A stretch of DNA of 64,000 nt from Sphingobacterium mizutaii (GTDB lineage Bacteria > Bacteroidota > Bacteroidia > Sphingobacteriales > Sphingobacteriaceae): positions 2,914,001-2,978,000 of the forward strand of contig NZ_LT906468.1 of assembly GCF_900187125.1 (NCBI RefSeq), in the 5' to 3' direction. A program made the translations under genes and the position numbers. Position 1 is the stretch's first letter. Each line of letters starts with the position of its first letter. Positions 9,796 to 18,822 of this stretch are shown one piece after another. The notes under the pieces were generated by a model. The model had not been told where the DNA came from. It did no database searches and saw only the letters and a list, made by a program, of their open reading frames with translations.

Positions 9796-10122
9796 ATGGT
9801 TACCGTAACTGATAAAGCAAAAGAACGTATAAGCGCAATTATTAAGGAGGAGAACTACGATAACACTTATTTCGTACGTGTTGCTGTTGAAAGCGGTGGT
9901 TGCTCTGGCCTGTCTTACAAACTGAACTTCGATAATGAAGAGAAAAAAGGAGATCAGTTTTTCGAGGACAACGGAGTAAAGATCTGTTTGGACATCAAAT
10001 CATACCTTTATTTAGCAGGAACAGAATTGGATTACACCGATGGATTAACTGGAAAAGGTTTTGAATTCCATAATCCTAATGCCTCAAGAACTTGTGCTTG
10101 CGGAGAGAGTTTCTCTGTATAA
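9796..10122 (+). CDS. IscA/HesB-type iron-sulfur assembly protein
   Basis: This 108-residue A-type carrier takes part in maturing Fe-S proteins. The three ligand cysteines are visible: one in SGGCSGLSYKLNF and two in the C-terminal TCACGESF. The frame stays open upstream to 9730, but ATG 9796 is preferred. It follows an AAAGGAG Shine-Dalgarno sequence (9783-9789), gives the family N terminus (MVTVTDKAKERISAII), and lies downstream of the -7 box at 9763. It follows the cysteine desulfurase gene in the same direction. Confidence 0.93.
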   Translation: MVTVTDKAKERISAIIKEENYDNTYFVRVAVESGGCSGLSYKLNFDNEEKKGDQFFEDNGVKICLDIKSYLYLAGTELDYTDGLTGKGFEFHNPNASRTCACGESFSV

Positions 10123-10139
10123 GAAAAAATAAAATCGAT

Positions 10140-10170
10140 AAAAAGGCTAGCTGGATCAGTTAGCCTTTTT
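10140..10170. terminator. Bidirectional terminator between IscA and DUF3810 genes
   Basis: The inverted repeat AAAAAGGCTA (10140-10149) and TAGCCTTTTT (10161-10170) forms a 10-bp stem with flanking A and T runs. It can end transcription from both sides. It overlaps the last codons of the minus-strand DUF3810 gene. Confidence 0.8.
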
Positions 10171-11226
10171 TATTTCCCATGCAATGATCAATCTGCTGAC
10201 CATGCCGTACCTTGCCATTCCCTCAATCTGATTATTATGCTTCAGGTATTGGTTGTAAAACAAACCTGAAACATCAGAAATCCAACCTGTATAGCGCATC
10301 CAGTAATCTTGGTCTTGCTTAATATCAGCCTTCAACTTAGGAGAAAGCATCTCTTTAAAGACCTCAAACTTCGATCGATCCACCAAATACAAGGTCCTTA
10401 GCAGGTAGGTCACACTTTCATAATAGGCAGCATATTGATACCAAGGATCAGAATGGTCCTTCAATTTAACAAAGGCTATAAAATTACATTCGTCCTCAAA
10501 TCCTATACCCATCTGATGGGAAAGCTCATGTGCCACAGTAAAAGGATAACTGGTCTTCGGCATTTCAGCATTAACATGAGCTTCATTGCTGAATGGATTG
10601 AAATACCCTGACACTCCAAAATATGAAGCCATAGGTCCAATCAATGGTGTTTTTATTTTAACCTGTGATTTTGTAAGAATAGGAAAAGTATGGTCCTGCT
10701 TCATCAATTCCTGAATCTGTTGGTCCGCTTTCTCCCTATCCTGATCAGTGATATTAATTTGCTCGCGAAGTGCATTAGCTTTGCTAATATGAGTCTCCAA
10801 TACTGAAAGATGGTCTTCCAGTTTGATCGTATCCACATTGATATCGAGCTGTTTACTGATTGGAATTCGATAATAATTCAATGCCCAGGCAGCATAAAAG
10901 AAGATATAGAAACTGAGCAACAGGCCTATAAACCTGAGGAACTGCCGACCAGATTGAGAAAACTGCTTCTTGAAGAGTAAAATAATAGCCTTCAATAGAT
11001 TCCATCCAAGAAGGATAAAAATCAAGGCATAGATCAAGTCGCCAATACTTAATGGCAGCCAACCAAAGAGAAACCTTGGGAAATAAACATAAATTGGGTA
11101 GAAACCGCGGCTATAAGCGATTTCTACCCAATTAGAATTAGATTGCAAGATCTGTAAGCCCAATATCAGCAAAATACAGATGCCAATCCATTTGTAATAC
11201 TGCTTATTTGACTGAGGTCTTGCCAT
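10156..11226 (-). CDS. DUF3810 membrane protein with HExxH metallopeptidase motif
   Basis: The 356-residue protein has membrane segments near residues 12-27, 52-75 and 98-120. A large domain on the far side of the membrane carries AHELSHQMG (HExxH zinc-peptidase motif) with a downstream acidic stretch (FEDECNFIAF) that could supply the third ligand. DUF3810 proteins are widespread in Bacteroidota and uncharacterised; peptidase activity is inferred from the motif. It is the last gene of a run of deacetylase, NA37 and DUF3810 genes, with only 2 bp to the upstream gene, so the three are likely one operon. Confidence 0.88.
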   Translation of the reverse strand: MARPQSNKQYYKWIGICILLILGLQILQSNSNWVEIAYSRGFYPIYVYFPRFLFGWLPLSIGDLIYALIFILLGWNLLKAIILLFKKQFSQSGRQFLRFIGLLLSFYIFFYAAWALNYYRIPISKQLDINVDTIKLEDHLSVLETHISKANALREQINITDQDREKADQQIQELMKQDHTFPILTKSQVKIKTPLIGPMASYFGVSGYFNPFSNEAHVNAEMPKTSYPFTVAHELSHQMGIGFEDECNFIAFVKLKDHSDPWYQYAAYYESVTYLLRTLYLVDRSKFEVFKEMLSPKLKADIKQDQDYWMRYTGWISDVSGLFYNQYLKHNNQIEGMARYGMVSRLIIAWEIKKAN

Positions 11227-11228
11227 GA

Positions 11229-12284
11229 CTAATCTTCGTTTTCGAAATATAGTTTATAATAATTCATTCCCTTATCCTCATCATAGCCCTTTTCTAGGAG
11301 CTCCCGCTTACCATGCACATAAATATGGAAGTTTTTATCCAGTTTAAGCACAGATTTATAGCTACTTGCCATTTTCTTCACAGCAGGAGCAGCAATATCA
11401 AAGTTTGATTGGAAAGGCGTTTCAAATTCATCCTCAAAATTGCTCTTATAATCCTTGAACAAAGAAATAGCATCTGGATTACCAATTACCTCTTCGTTGA
11501 ATTCATCCTCCACAAAGGTCTCCTTGGTTTTGAAATAATTCATCGAACGATTCATCAGATCAATTTTATCAGCTTTGTCCATATCAAATACCTCGTCAAT
11601 CTTGTCATTGACAAAGTTTTTATAGACTTTCATCAGATTCCCGGTCTGTTGGTAATTATCATTTCTGGTCTTCAGCTTCAAGAAATCGTCCTTCCAATAA
11701 ACTGCCTCCGAACCATTGGTTTGATCTACGCAGAGCACTTTATAGCCCTCCTCCTCTTCAACATTTACAATGACAACCCCTTTATCCAGTTTATTGATAT
11801 TGATCGCCTTCTCCTCATAATTCACACCTAGGCCTGATGCCTCGGTATAAACTTTTAAATAGGCCTCCTTGTTTTCAGACTTAAAGATCCCGATAGCCTT
11901 ATGCTCCTCTCCTTCCAATTGCACATTATCTAGAGCAACGACATACAATTCCCCAGATTTGATCTTAGGATGCTCCGTCACCTCATAAAGAAACTTAGCA
12001 ATGGATTTCGAGAACTCCACAAATCCTAGATCTCCCGAAAAATACTGTCTAGAGAAGTAAAAAACCTCATTCAAGTCTAAGGTATCATTAGGATGGTAAA
12101 ATCGGTACACTTCATTGGCCTTTGCAAAAGGCTTCATAAAATATTGCATCAACAGGTCTGCTAATATCTCATCAGATTTAACATCTACTTCTTCCTCAGA
12201 TAGGGTAAAATACTCGTCTTGGCTCTTGTTTCCTACATGATGGATAATCAGGTTCAGGAAACTAGCATCTTGGTGAAAAAACAT
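11229..12284 (-). CDS. NA37 (YejK/NdpA-like) nucleoid-associated protein
   Basis: The 351-residue acidic protein aligns by eye with the 37-kDa nucleoid-associated family. The N terminus (LNLIIHHVGNKSQDE) is typical, the middle domain has GELYVVALDNVQLEG and AIGIFKSENKEAYLKV, and the C-terminal half is rich in Asp/Glu/Lys. The E. coli relative binds the nucleoid, but its precise role is unclear. The gene lies 2 bp before the DUF3810 gene and 6 bp after the deacetylase gene, which suggests coexpression. Confidence 0.85.
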   Translation of the reverse strand: MFFHQDASFLNLIIHHVGNKSQDEYFTLSEEEVDVKSDEILADLLMQYFMKPFAKANEVYRFYHPNDTLDLNEVFYFSRQYFSGDLGFVEFSKSIAKFLYEVTEHPKIKSGELYVVALDNVQLEGEEHKAIGIFKSENKEAYLKVYTEASGLGVNYEEKAININKLDKGVVIVNVEEEEGYKVLCVDQTNGSEAVYWKDDFLKLKTRNDNYQQTGNLMKVYKNFVNDKIDEVFDMDKADKIDLMNRSMNYFKTKETFVEDEFNEEVIGNPDAISLFKDYKSNFEDEFETPFQSNFDIAAPAVKKMASSYKSVLKLDKNFHIYVHGKRELLEKGYDEDKGMNYYKLYFENED

Positions 12285-12290
12285 AATTCT

Positions 12291-13202
12291 TTATAAATCG
12301 TAAATATCTATGGCGGTCCTGTAGGTGTTAACATGCGCATTGACGATATCCTTGATATGGACAGAATATCCTCCACCCATACTCACCTCGACAGGGACCT
12401 TAAATTTCTTGCAATATTGAAACACAACGGCATCTCTCTTTCGGCAGCCCTCCATACTCAGCTGAAACTTCCCAAGCTTATCGGTCGCTAAAACATCAAC
12501 CCCAGATTGAAAATAAACAAAATCAGGTTCAACTTCATCAAATAATTTGGGGAGCCTATCTTCTAAAATGGAAAGATACTCTTCATCTTCGATACCATCA
12601 TGCAAAGGGATATCATAATGAGATTTCTCCTTCTTGAATGGAAAGTTTTTCTCTCCATGAATAGAGAAAGTTATGATATCAGGGTGGTCCTCAAAGATAT
12701 GGGCAGTCCCATTTCCTTGATGCACATCCAAGTCTATGATCAAGATCTTCTTTGCTAGACCTTCATGGTACAGATAAGCTGCTGCAACAGCTTGATCATT
12801 CAGAAGGCAGAAGCCTTCGCCGAAATCTCTACCGGCATGATGGGTTCCACCAGCGGTATTGAAGGAAACCCCAGATTTCATGGCTTCTAGCGAAGCCTTA
12901 ATGGTTCCATCAATCAAGTACCTTTCTCGAGCAACCAGCGATTCAGGCATCGGAAAACCAATCCTACGGACCATCTTGGGGTCCAAGGTCAGGTTCAATA
13001 GATCGTCGGTGTATTTCTTGTCATGTGCTAGGTAAATCACTTCTTTATCAACCAATTCGGGCTCAAAGAAAGACTCTTTCCCCACCAAACCTTCATAAAT
13101 TAATTGTTCAGGAATGAGCTCATATTTCAACATAGGGAAGCGATGTCCTTCCGGCAAAGGTTGTATATAAGCAGTATGATGGGCGATTTTTAGCAATTCC
13201 AA
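12291..13202 (-). CDS. Histone deacetylase superfamily protein (AcuC/HDAC-like)
   Basis: The 303-residue protein has the arginase/deacetylase fold: THHAGRDFGEGFCLLND with the catalytic His pair, the zinc ligands DLDVHQGNG, and a second Asp ligand in FQSGVDVLATDKLG. The late GGGY motif (MGGGYSVHIKDIV) completes the active site. Bacterial members remove acetyl groups from proteins, polyamines or acetoin-related compounds; the substrate here is unknown. It heads the deacetylase-NA37-DUF3810 run. Pairing with a nucleoid protein invites the idea of a protein target, but that is speculation. Confidence 0.92.
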   Translation of the reverse strand: MELLKIAHHTAYIQPLPEGHRFPMLKYELIPEQLIYEGLVGKESFFEPELVDKEVIYLAHDKKYTDDLLNLTLDPKMVRRIGFPMPESLVARERYLIDGTIKASLEAMKSGVSFNTAGGTHHAGRDFGEGFCLLNDQAVAAAYLYHEGLAKKILIIDLDVHQGNGTAHIFEDHPDIITFSIHGEKNFPFKKEKSHYDIPLHDGIEDEEYLSILEDRLPKLFDEVEPDFVYFQSGVDVLATDKLGKFQLSMEGCRKRDAVVFQYCKKFKVPVEVSMGGGYSVHIKDIVNAHVNTYRTAIDIYDL

Positions 13203-13379
13203 GATTTTGAAACGAAGATATGCAATCCTTGAGCAAAATTAAATCCCTCCTTAAAAATCTTCTCAGCTATTGCTATTTTCAACTCATTAACTTAACTTTA
13301 ATACAACACTAGCTAGCTGAATCTCATTTAGTTACTAGAAAGTTTGACCATTATAAACAATTTATCATCAGGAGGTAAT

Positions 13380-13547
13380 ATGTTCAACAAGAAAAACAAC
13401 TCCTCAAAAAATGAGTCCCAGCCATCTGGGAAGCATCCATTTATCAAAAGTCTGAAAGCTAAACTGATAGCAGAAAGGAAAAAGGATATCATGAAATTGA
13501 TTATGGAGGACCTTAGGCACAATAACTTTGTTTTTAGTAATAATTAA
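13380..13547 (+). CDS. 55-residue basic hypothetical protein
   Basis: The small Lys/Asn/Ser-rich protein (starts MFNKKNNSSKNESQPSGK) has a helical basic C-terminal half (KSLKAKLIAERKKDIMKLI). ATG 13380 is chosen because a strong Shine-Dalgarno AGGAGGT (13370-13376) lies just upstream; the frame is open to 13344. It stands alone between the divergent deacetylase gene and the next hypothetical gene. I do not recognise a family. Confidence 0.55.
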   Translation: MFNKKNNSSKNESQPSGKHPFIKSLKAKLIAERKKDIMKLIMEDLRHNNFVFSNN

Positions 13548-13611
13548 CCCATTATTAAAACGAAATAACGCGATTTCTGTTATACAGTTAGATACCTAGA
13601 CATGTAGCATT

Positions 13612-13938
13612 ATGGTAATAGATATTAATTCGCTATTAGGAGCAGAAATCGTAAAAACTGAGGAAGACTCCAAGTCGCAGACACTTTTTGTAACCCTACT
13701 TCTGGATGACGATGCCGGCCATCAAGGTCATGAGCGCAAAATGAAATTTGACCAAGTCACCCATTACTCCCGGTCTGAAATTGCACATGAAGGCTATCCC
13801 GTGATCTTGGAGATATCCGAAACTGTCCCTGAAATCGAAAAGACCTTCGATAATGACCACAACCGCAAACGTTTTAAAATAGATACCACCTCGGGAATCA
13901 TCATCCTAGAATTTGAACGCGTAGAAATAATGGAGTAG
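13612..13938 (+). CDS. Hypothetical 108-residue acidic protein
   Basis: The protein (MVIDINSLLGAEIVKTEED...) has no signal peptide or membrane segment and looks like a small beta-rich domain: alternating hydrophobic strands such as TLFVTLLLDDD, YPVILEISETV and GIIILEFERVEIM. It is not recognised. It precedes the TatD gene by 40 bp on the same strand, so it may share its transcript. Confidence 0.65.
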   Translation: MVIDINSLLGAEIVKTEEDSKSQTLFVTLLLDDDAGHQGHERKMKFDQVTHYSRSEIAHEGYPVILEISETVPEIEKTFDNDHNRKRFKIDTTSGIIILEFERVEIME

Positions 13939-13978
13939 TTTTTGCAAAAAATATCATTAGTTTAGAATCAAAATCTAT

Positions 13979-14635
13979 ATGTTGCTGATCGATATTCATA
14001 CCCACAAACATTCAGAACCTGATCCTGGTGTACTGACCTTACCCAATGTCATTGTATCCAAGGAGTCTATCTACAGAAAGCCTTGCAGTGCAGGTATCCA
14101 CCCATGGTATATTGATGAGAATTTTGACCTGCAATTTGAAACCTTAAAACGATACCAAGCGCAGGAAGGTGTGATAGCCGTCGGGGAATGTGGTTTAGAC
14201 AAAATGACCTCTACCCCTTGGGAAAAGCAGACCATGGCTTTTGAAAAGCAGATCGAATTAGCCAACGAAATCAACAAACCCATAATAATACATTGTGTTA
14301 GAGCCTATTCAGAGGTCTTCAGCTCACTGACTGCTAAACATAACAAAGTTCCCGTTATGATGCATGGCTATGCAAAAAACTGGGCATTAGCAGAAACCCT
14401 TCTTAAAAATGGCTATTATCTATCCTTAGGCCCACATATCCTACAGGGCGGAATGTTGGAGGTCATCCGCAATATCCCTCTCGATCGTGTTTTCTTAGAA
14501 TGTGACGATAAGAATGCGAAAATCTCTGAAATTTATGCTTATTTTTGCCGCGCCAGAAAACTGTCTATGCAGGAACTGGAGCAGCAGATCTTGCTGAATT
14601 TCAAGAAGGTTTTTAATTATAGTATAAAAGAATGA
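13979..14635 (+). CDS. TatD-family metal-dependent hydrolase
   Basis: The 218-residue TIM-barrel hydrolase carries the TatD metal ligands: HTH at residues 7-9, the Glu in VGECGLD, His in IIHCVRA, His in MMHGYAK and Asp in ECDDKN. TatD enzymes act as DNases or proofreading D-aminoacyl hydrolases; the substrate here is not evident. It is somewhat shorter than the usual 255-260 residues. Its stop overlaps the tcdA start (ATGA), so the two are translationally coupled. Confidence 0.88.
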   Translation: MLLIDIHTHKHSEPDPGVLTLPNVIVSKESIYRKPCSAGIHPWYIDENFDLQFETLKRYQAQEGVIAVGECGLDKMTSTPWEKQTMAFEKQIELANEINKPIIIHCVRAYSEVFSSLTAKHNKVPVMMHGYAKNWALAETLLKNGYYLSLGPHILQGGMLEVIRNIPLDRVFLECDDKNAKISEIYAYFCRARKLSMQELEQQILLNFKKVFNYSIKE

Positions 14636-15351
14636 TGGATATATCATGGCTTTCTCGCACCGAAGCACTTGTCGGTAGAGAGGCTCTGGAGAAATTGGCA
14701 AACTCACATGTCATGGTACTTGGTCTAGGCGGTGTAGGTTCCTTTGCCGCTGAATTTATTGCAAGGTCTGGTGTAGGGAAAATGACCATTATCGATGGTG
14801 ATACGGTTGATCCGAGCAATAGGAATAGGCAATTACCTGCTTTGGCAACTAATCATGGCGAAGCAAAGGCCCAAATCATGAAAGAGAGGCTTTTAGCAAT
14901 CAATCCTGAACTGGAATTGAATGTCGTGCAAGAATTTATCTTGCCGCAGAGCATCCCCGGTCTATTGGAACTAAAACCTGATTACTGCGTAGAAGCTATT
15001 GATAGCATCACCCCAAAATTATTCTTCATCCGTTTAGCATTGGACTCACAGATTCCATTTGTCAGTTCCATGGGTGCAGGTGGTAAAGTCGATCCTACTA
15101 AAATACGCGTAGCTGATATCGGCAGCACCTTCAACTGCAAGCTTGCACAGCATATCCGCAAAAAACTTAAAAAACACGGCATAAAAAAAGGAGTCAAAGT
15201 TGTTTTCTCAACTGAACTCCCTGATAAAGACTCTCTATTGTACACCGATGGCAGCAATTTCAAAAAGTCTGCCTACGGAACCATGTCCTACCTCCCAGCA
15301 GCATTCGGCGGCACCTTAGCCTCCGTTGCTATCAGGGATTTAATGGCATAG
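14632..15351 (+). CDS. tcdA: tRNA threonylcarbamoyladenosine dehydratase
   Basis: This E1/ThiF-fold enzyme uses ATP to cyclise the t6A37 base of ANN-decoding tRNAs to ct6A. The 239-residue protein shows the nucleotide motif LGLGGVGSFAAEFIARSG, the IDGDTVDPSNRNRQ strand-loop with Asp and Arg contacts, and the TcdA-typical GAGGKVDPTKIRVADI. Length and motif order fit TcdA rather than MoeB or ThiF, which carry an extra Cys domain. It overlaps the TatD gene by 4 bp. Confidence 0.9.
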   Translation: MMDISWLSRTEALVGREALEKLANSHVMVLGLGGVGSFAAEFIARSGVGKMTIIDGDTVDPSNRNRQLPALATNHGEAKAQIMKERLLAINPELELNVVQEFILPQSIPGLLELKPDYCVEAIDSITPKLFFIRLALDSQIPFVSSMGAGGKVDPTKIRVADIGSTFNCKLAQHIRKKLKKHGIKKGVKVVFSTELPDKDSLLYTDGSNFKKSAYGTMSYLPAAFGGTLASVAIRDLMA

Positions 15352-15382
15352 CATAGTAGTATTTAGTATCAAGTATTTAATA

Positions 15383-16654
15383 CTACCCAACAACCACCTT
15401 CACCATATCATCTACTCCCAAATACTTCTGGGCAATATCCTGAACTTGGTCGGCGTTGATATTACGGACGATATTGCTGTAATAGGTATAGTAATCCAGG
15501 TCTAGGCCTGAAAAATAGACGGACTTGAATTTATCGACATGCGAAAATATAGATTCCAGACTGCCTAGCATGGCTCCTAGCAAATAGTTCCGCACCAATT
15601 CCAATTCTTCTTCGCTTACCTTTTCATCCTGTAATCTTCTTGACTCCAATTCGATCTGTTTCAAGGTATCTTCTGTATAAGCCGAGCCTACATCGGTTAC
15701 AATCGAAATAAAGCCAGCATGGTTTAAGTTGGCGACAAGCGAGCCAATGCTATAAGTATAGCCTTTGTCTTCACGGATATTGCTCATCAATCTCGAACCA
15801 AAGAACCCACCAAATAAGGTGTTCACAAATTGCAATGCCGGATAATCCGCATGCGAACGCTTGATACCGATCTTTCCTAGACGGATTGAGGATTGCAAAG
15901 CTCCAGGCTTATCCACCTTAAGCAGCTCTAGATTATGCCCTGCCTTTTGGATGAATGGAGTATGCTTAATCTGAACCTCCCCTTGCCATTGATCTTCAAA
16001 ATAATTCCTGAAACTGAACAAGACCTCAGGGGTAATATTTCCAGAAAGAAATAAAGTAGCGTTTTTAGGCTGGATCTGCTGCCTGTACAATCTGGCAATA
16101 TCTTCCCTATCCAAGCTCTTTAATAATTCATCAGTAACTGACTGTCCATAACGAGTCGACCCGAACAAGCTATCGTAAAAACGACGGCGAGCGATAAAAT
16201 CTGTTTTTTCCAATGAAATCTGCAGACTTTGGCTGTTGTTCCTCACATAGGTTTCCAATTCCTGCTCAGGAATGATGGAATTATTCAAGATATCATTGAC
16301 GATCGGCAAAACCGCATCGATATGCTTACCCAATGAATAAAGCGTCAAGGCATTATAATCAAAACTGAATTCCGGAACCAAATAGGCACCATAAAAATCA
16401 ATCTTCTCCGCAATTTGGGCACTATTCAAGGTACTTGTACCTTCCTTCAACATAGAACTCAATGCAGTATTCCTTACCGGATTTTCAAAACCTTCAAAGA
16501 GGTTATTGAAAACAAACTCAGCCTTCACCAGCTCCTGATCTGGAGCATGGAACACAAAAACCTTCAGGCCATTGGAAAAATTGATCTCCTCAGGGCGCTC
16601 CAGGTTGATATCGCCAATTCCATTAATCGATGGTGCATGTATTCTATTCAGCAT
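15383..16654 (-). CDS. M16 peptidase, non-catalytic partner subunit
   Basis: The insulinase-like protein lacks the HxxEH zinc motif; the equivalent stretch reads SSMLKEGTSTLNSAQIAEKI. It keeps the C-terminal substrate-grasping features (SRLMSNIREDKGYTYSIGS, with the R/Y pair). It therefore looks like the inactive half of an M16B heterodimer with the adjacent catalytic subunit. Start 16654 (423 aa, MLNRIHAPSINGIGD) is preferred over an ATG at 16678, because AAGGAGG (16661-16667) lies 6 nt upstream; the resulting overlap with the upstream gene is 11 bp, consistent with translational coupling. Confidence 0.9.
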   Translation of the reverse strand: MLNRIHAPSINGIGDINLERPEEINFSNGLKVFVFHAPDQELVKAEFVFNNLFEGFENPVRNTALSSMLKEGTSTLNSAQIAEKIDFYGAYLVPEFSFDYNALTLYSLGKHIDAVLPIVNDILNNSIIPEQELETYVRNNSQSLQISLEKTDFIARRRFYDSLFGSTRYGQSVTDELLKSLDREDIARLYRQQIQPKNATLFLSGNITPEVLFSFRNYFEDQWQGEVQIKHTPFIQKAGHNLELLKVDKPGALQSSIRLGKIGIKRSHADYPALQFVNTLFGGFFGSRLMSNIREDKGYTYSIGSLVANLNHAGFISIVTDVGSAYTEDTLKQIELESRRLQDEKVSEEELELVRNYLLGAMLGSLESIFSHVDKFKSVYFSGLDLDYYTYYSNIVRNINADQVQDIAQKYLGVDDMVKVVVG

Positions 16655-17903
16655 GTTCAGCCTCCTTACTTCTTGCATTGTACATTAATGTGGATGAGTT
16701 ATCTCGCTGAAAGGTCTCCTGAGATACTCGCATGATATCTTCGGCAGTTATGTTCAAATATTTTTCTACTTCTTGATTATATAGTTCGGCATCCCCTAGC
16801 AATTCATAATAGGCTAGGTTCATCGCCTTATCTAAGATCGAAAGTTCAGCAAAGACCATGGTAGATTCTATCTTGTTCTTTACTTTAGTCAGTTCCTCTA
16901 TGGAAACCAATTCCGTTTTCAGTTTATCCAACTCTTCCCAGATTGCTTTTTCAGCATCCTCCAGAGTTACCGTTTCAACCGGTTTACCTTCTACGACGAT
17001 CAGGTTGTTATCCAAGCTTCCAAGCACATAGGCATTGATCTCGCTGAATAATTTCCGTTCTTTTACCAATCTCCTGTATAATCTGGATGAACTTCCTCTA
17101 GCTAGCACATCCGTGATCAGATCGACAACTTGATAGTTAGGATCTAATCGATCCACAGAATGGAAGGCAATATAAATGCTGCTCACCGGCACATCCGCAG
17201 TCACTTCTTCTACCCTAGCAGCAGTTTGCTTAGGCTCTTGAGGAAGGTTTCTATCATTGGCTTCACCAACTGGAATATCAGCAAACCACTTCTCAGCTAA
17301 AGCTTTGATATCATTTAACTTTACGTTACCGGTAATAGCTACGATCGCATTATTAGGCGTATAGAATTTCTTAAAGAAAGCCTTTACATCCTCCATTTTG
17401 GCATCCTCGATATGCTTGACCTCCTTGCCTATCGTCGCCCATTTATAAGGGTGCACCTTATAGGCCAGGTCCCTCAGTTTCAGCCAAACATCACCGTACG
17501 GTTGGTTTAGATAGCGCTGCTTGAATTCCTCGATTACCACATTGCGCTGAACCTCCAAGCCTTGCTCGTTAAAAGCTAAGCCCATCATACGGTCTGATTC
17601 TAACCAAAATGCAGTTTCAATATTGTTTGCGGGTAAGGTGATGTAGTAGTTGGTGATATCGTTGGAAGTAAACGCATTATTCTCACCGCCAACTCTCTGT
17701 AAAGGTTGATCGTAGTTCGGGATATTAACCGAACCACTGAACATAAGGTGCTCGAATAGATGGGCGAAGCCTGTTTTGTCTTCTTTCTCATCCCGCGCCC
17801 CTACATTATACAAAATGTTCATGCATGCCATCGGACTATGAGGGTCCTCATGGACAAGCACTTTCAACCCATTCTCAAGAATGAATCTTTCAAATTTTAT
17901 CAT
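16644..17903 (-). CDS. M16 family zinc peptidase, catalytic subunit
   Basis: The 419-residue protein has the inverted zinc motif HLFEH (within TGFAHLFEHLMFSGS) near residue 49 and the downstream third ligand in NVVIEEFKQRY. No signal peptide is seen, so it probably acts in the cytoplasm, unlike many periplasmic M16 enzymes. It pairs with the inactive M16 subunit gene downstream, which it overlaps by 11 bp. The likely role is degradation of peptides in a closed two-subunit chamber. The hemF gene lies 22 bp upstream. Confidence 0.93.
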   Translation of the reverse strand: MIKFERFILENGLKVLVHEDPHSPMACMNILYNVGARDEKEDKTGFAHLFEHLMFSGSVNIPNYDQPLQRVGGENNAFTSNDITNYYITLPANNIETAFWLESDRMMGLAFNEQGLEVQRNVVIEEFKQRYLNQPYGDVWLKLRDLAYKVHPYKWATIGKEVKHIEDAKMEDVKAFFKKFYTPNNAIVAITGNVKLNDIKALAEKWFADIPVGEANDRNLPQEPKQTAARVEEVTADVPVSSIYIAFHSVDRLDPNYQVVDLITDVLARGSSSRLYRRLVKERKLFSEINAYVLGSLDNNLIVVEGKPVETVTLEDAEKAIWEELDKLKTELVSIEELTKVKNKIESTMVFAELSILDKAMNLAYYELLGDAELYNQEVEKYLNITAEDIMRVSQETFQRDNSSTLMYNARSKEAEHAE

Positions 17904-17925
17904 TGAATCTGAATTTCAATAAATA

Positions 17926-18822
17926 CTAAACCCAGTTAATCCCCTTTTTCAATAGGGACAAAGTTTTTTCTTCTTTAGAATCTTGTTCGGTTTGGAAATT
18001 ATAGAACCAATTCGCTTGTTCTGGCAAGCTCATCAAAATGGATTCAATCCTTCCATTGGTCTCTAAGCCAAATTTAGTACCAGCATCATATACCAAGTTA
18101 AACTCCACATAGCGGCCTCTTCTCAGCAATTGCCAGTTCTTTTCAGCTTCAGTAAATTGTTTATTTCGGCTTCTATTTACTAATTCACTATATACTTTCG
18201 GGAATAAGTGGCCAAGATCACATGAAAAGTCAAAGATCTCTTGGTCAGAGATACCAGCCTTTTCAGGCGTCAATTTATCGTAGAATATACCACCAATACC
18301 CCTAGTTTCTTCTCTATGTTTAATAAAGAAGTACTGATCTGCCCAATCCTTGAATTTCGGGTAGAATTCCGAAGAATACTGATCACATACCTTCTTCAGC
18401 TCCTGATGGAAATAGGTAGCATCCGTTTCATCCACATAATGCGGAGTCAGATCAATACCACCACCAAACCAACGTATATTTTCATTCAATTCAAAGTACC
18501 GGATATTCATATGGATAATCGGCACCCAAGGGTTGTTAGGGTGAATCACAATGGATACACCAGTTGCAAAGAATTCCTCCTCGTCTACGCCAAATGCTTT
18601 CTTGATCTGCTCAGGAAGCTTCCCATGCACGGCAGAGAAGTTTACTCCACCTTTTTCCAATATATTCCCATGTTGGATGACACGGGTCCTTCCGCCTCCT
18701 CCTCCTTCACGTTCCCACAGTTCTTCCTCAAAACGAGCCTTACCATCCAATGCCTCTAGTGCTTGGGTGATCTCGTCTTGGATCTCTTTATATTTTTCAG
18801 CGATTTGATCTTTATTAATCAT
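17926..18822 (-). CDS. hemF: Oxygen-dependent coproporphyrinogen III oxidase
   Basis: The enzyme makes protoporphyrinogen IX from coproporphyrinogen III with O2 in heme synthesis, in the cytoplasm. The 298-residue protein carries the family signatures WEREGGGGGRTRVIQHGN near residue 36, FGGGIDLTPHYVDE near residue 138 and the C-terminal LLRRGRYVEFNLVYDAGT. Length is normal. The start codon shares one base with the gpsA stop (TAATG), so translation is probably coupled. Confidence 0.97.
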   Translation of the reverse strand: MINKDQIAEKYKEIQDEITQALEALDGKARFEEELWEREGGGGGRTRVIQHGNILEKGGVNFSAVHGKLPEQIKKAFGVDEEEFFATGVSIVIHPNNPWVPIIHMNIRYFELNENIRWFGGGIDLTPHYVDETDATYFHQELKKVCDQYSSEFYPKFKDWADQYFFIKHREETRGIGGIFYDKLTPEKAGISDQEIFDFSCDLGHLFPKVYSELVNRSRNKQFTEAEKNWQLLRRGRYVEFNLVYDAGTKFGLETNGRIESILMSLPEQANWFYNFQTEQDSKEEKTLSLLKKGINWV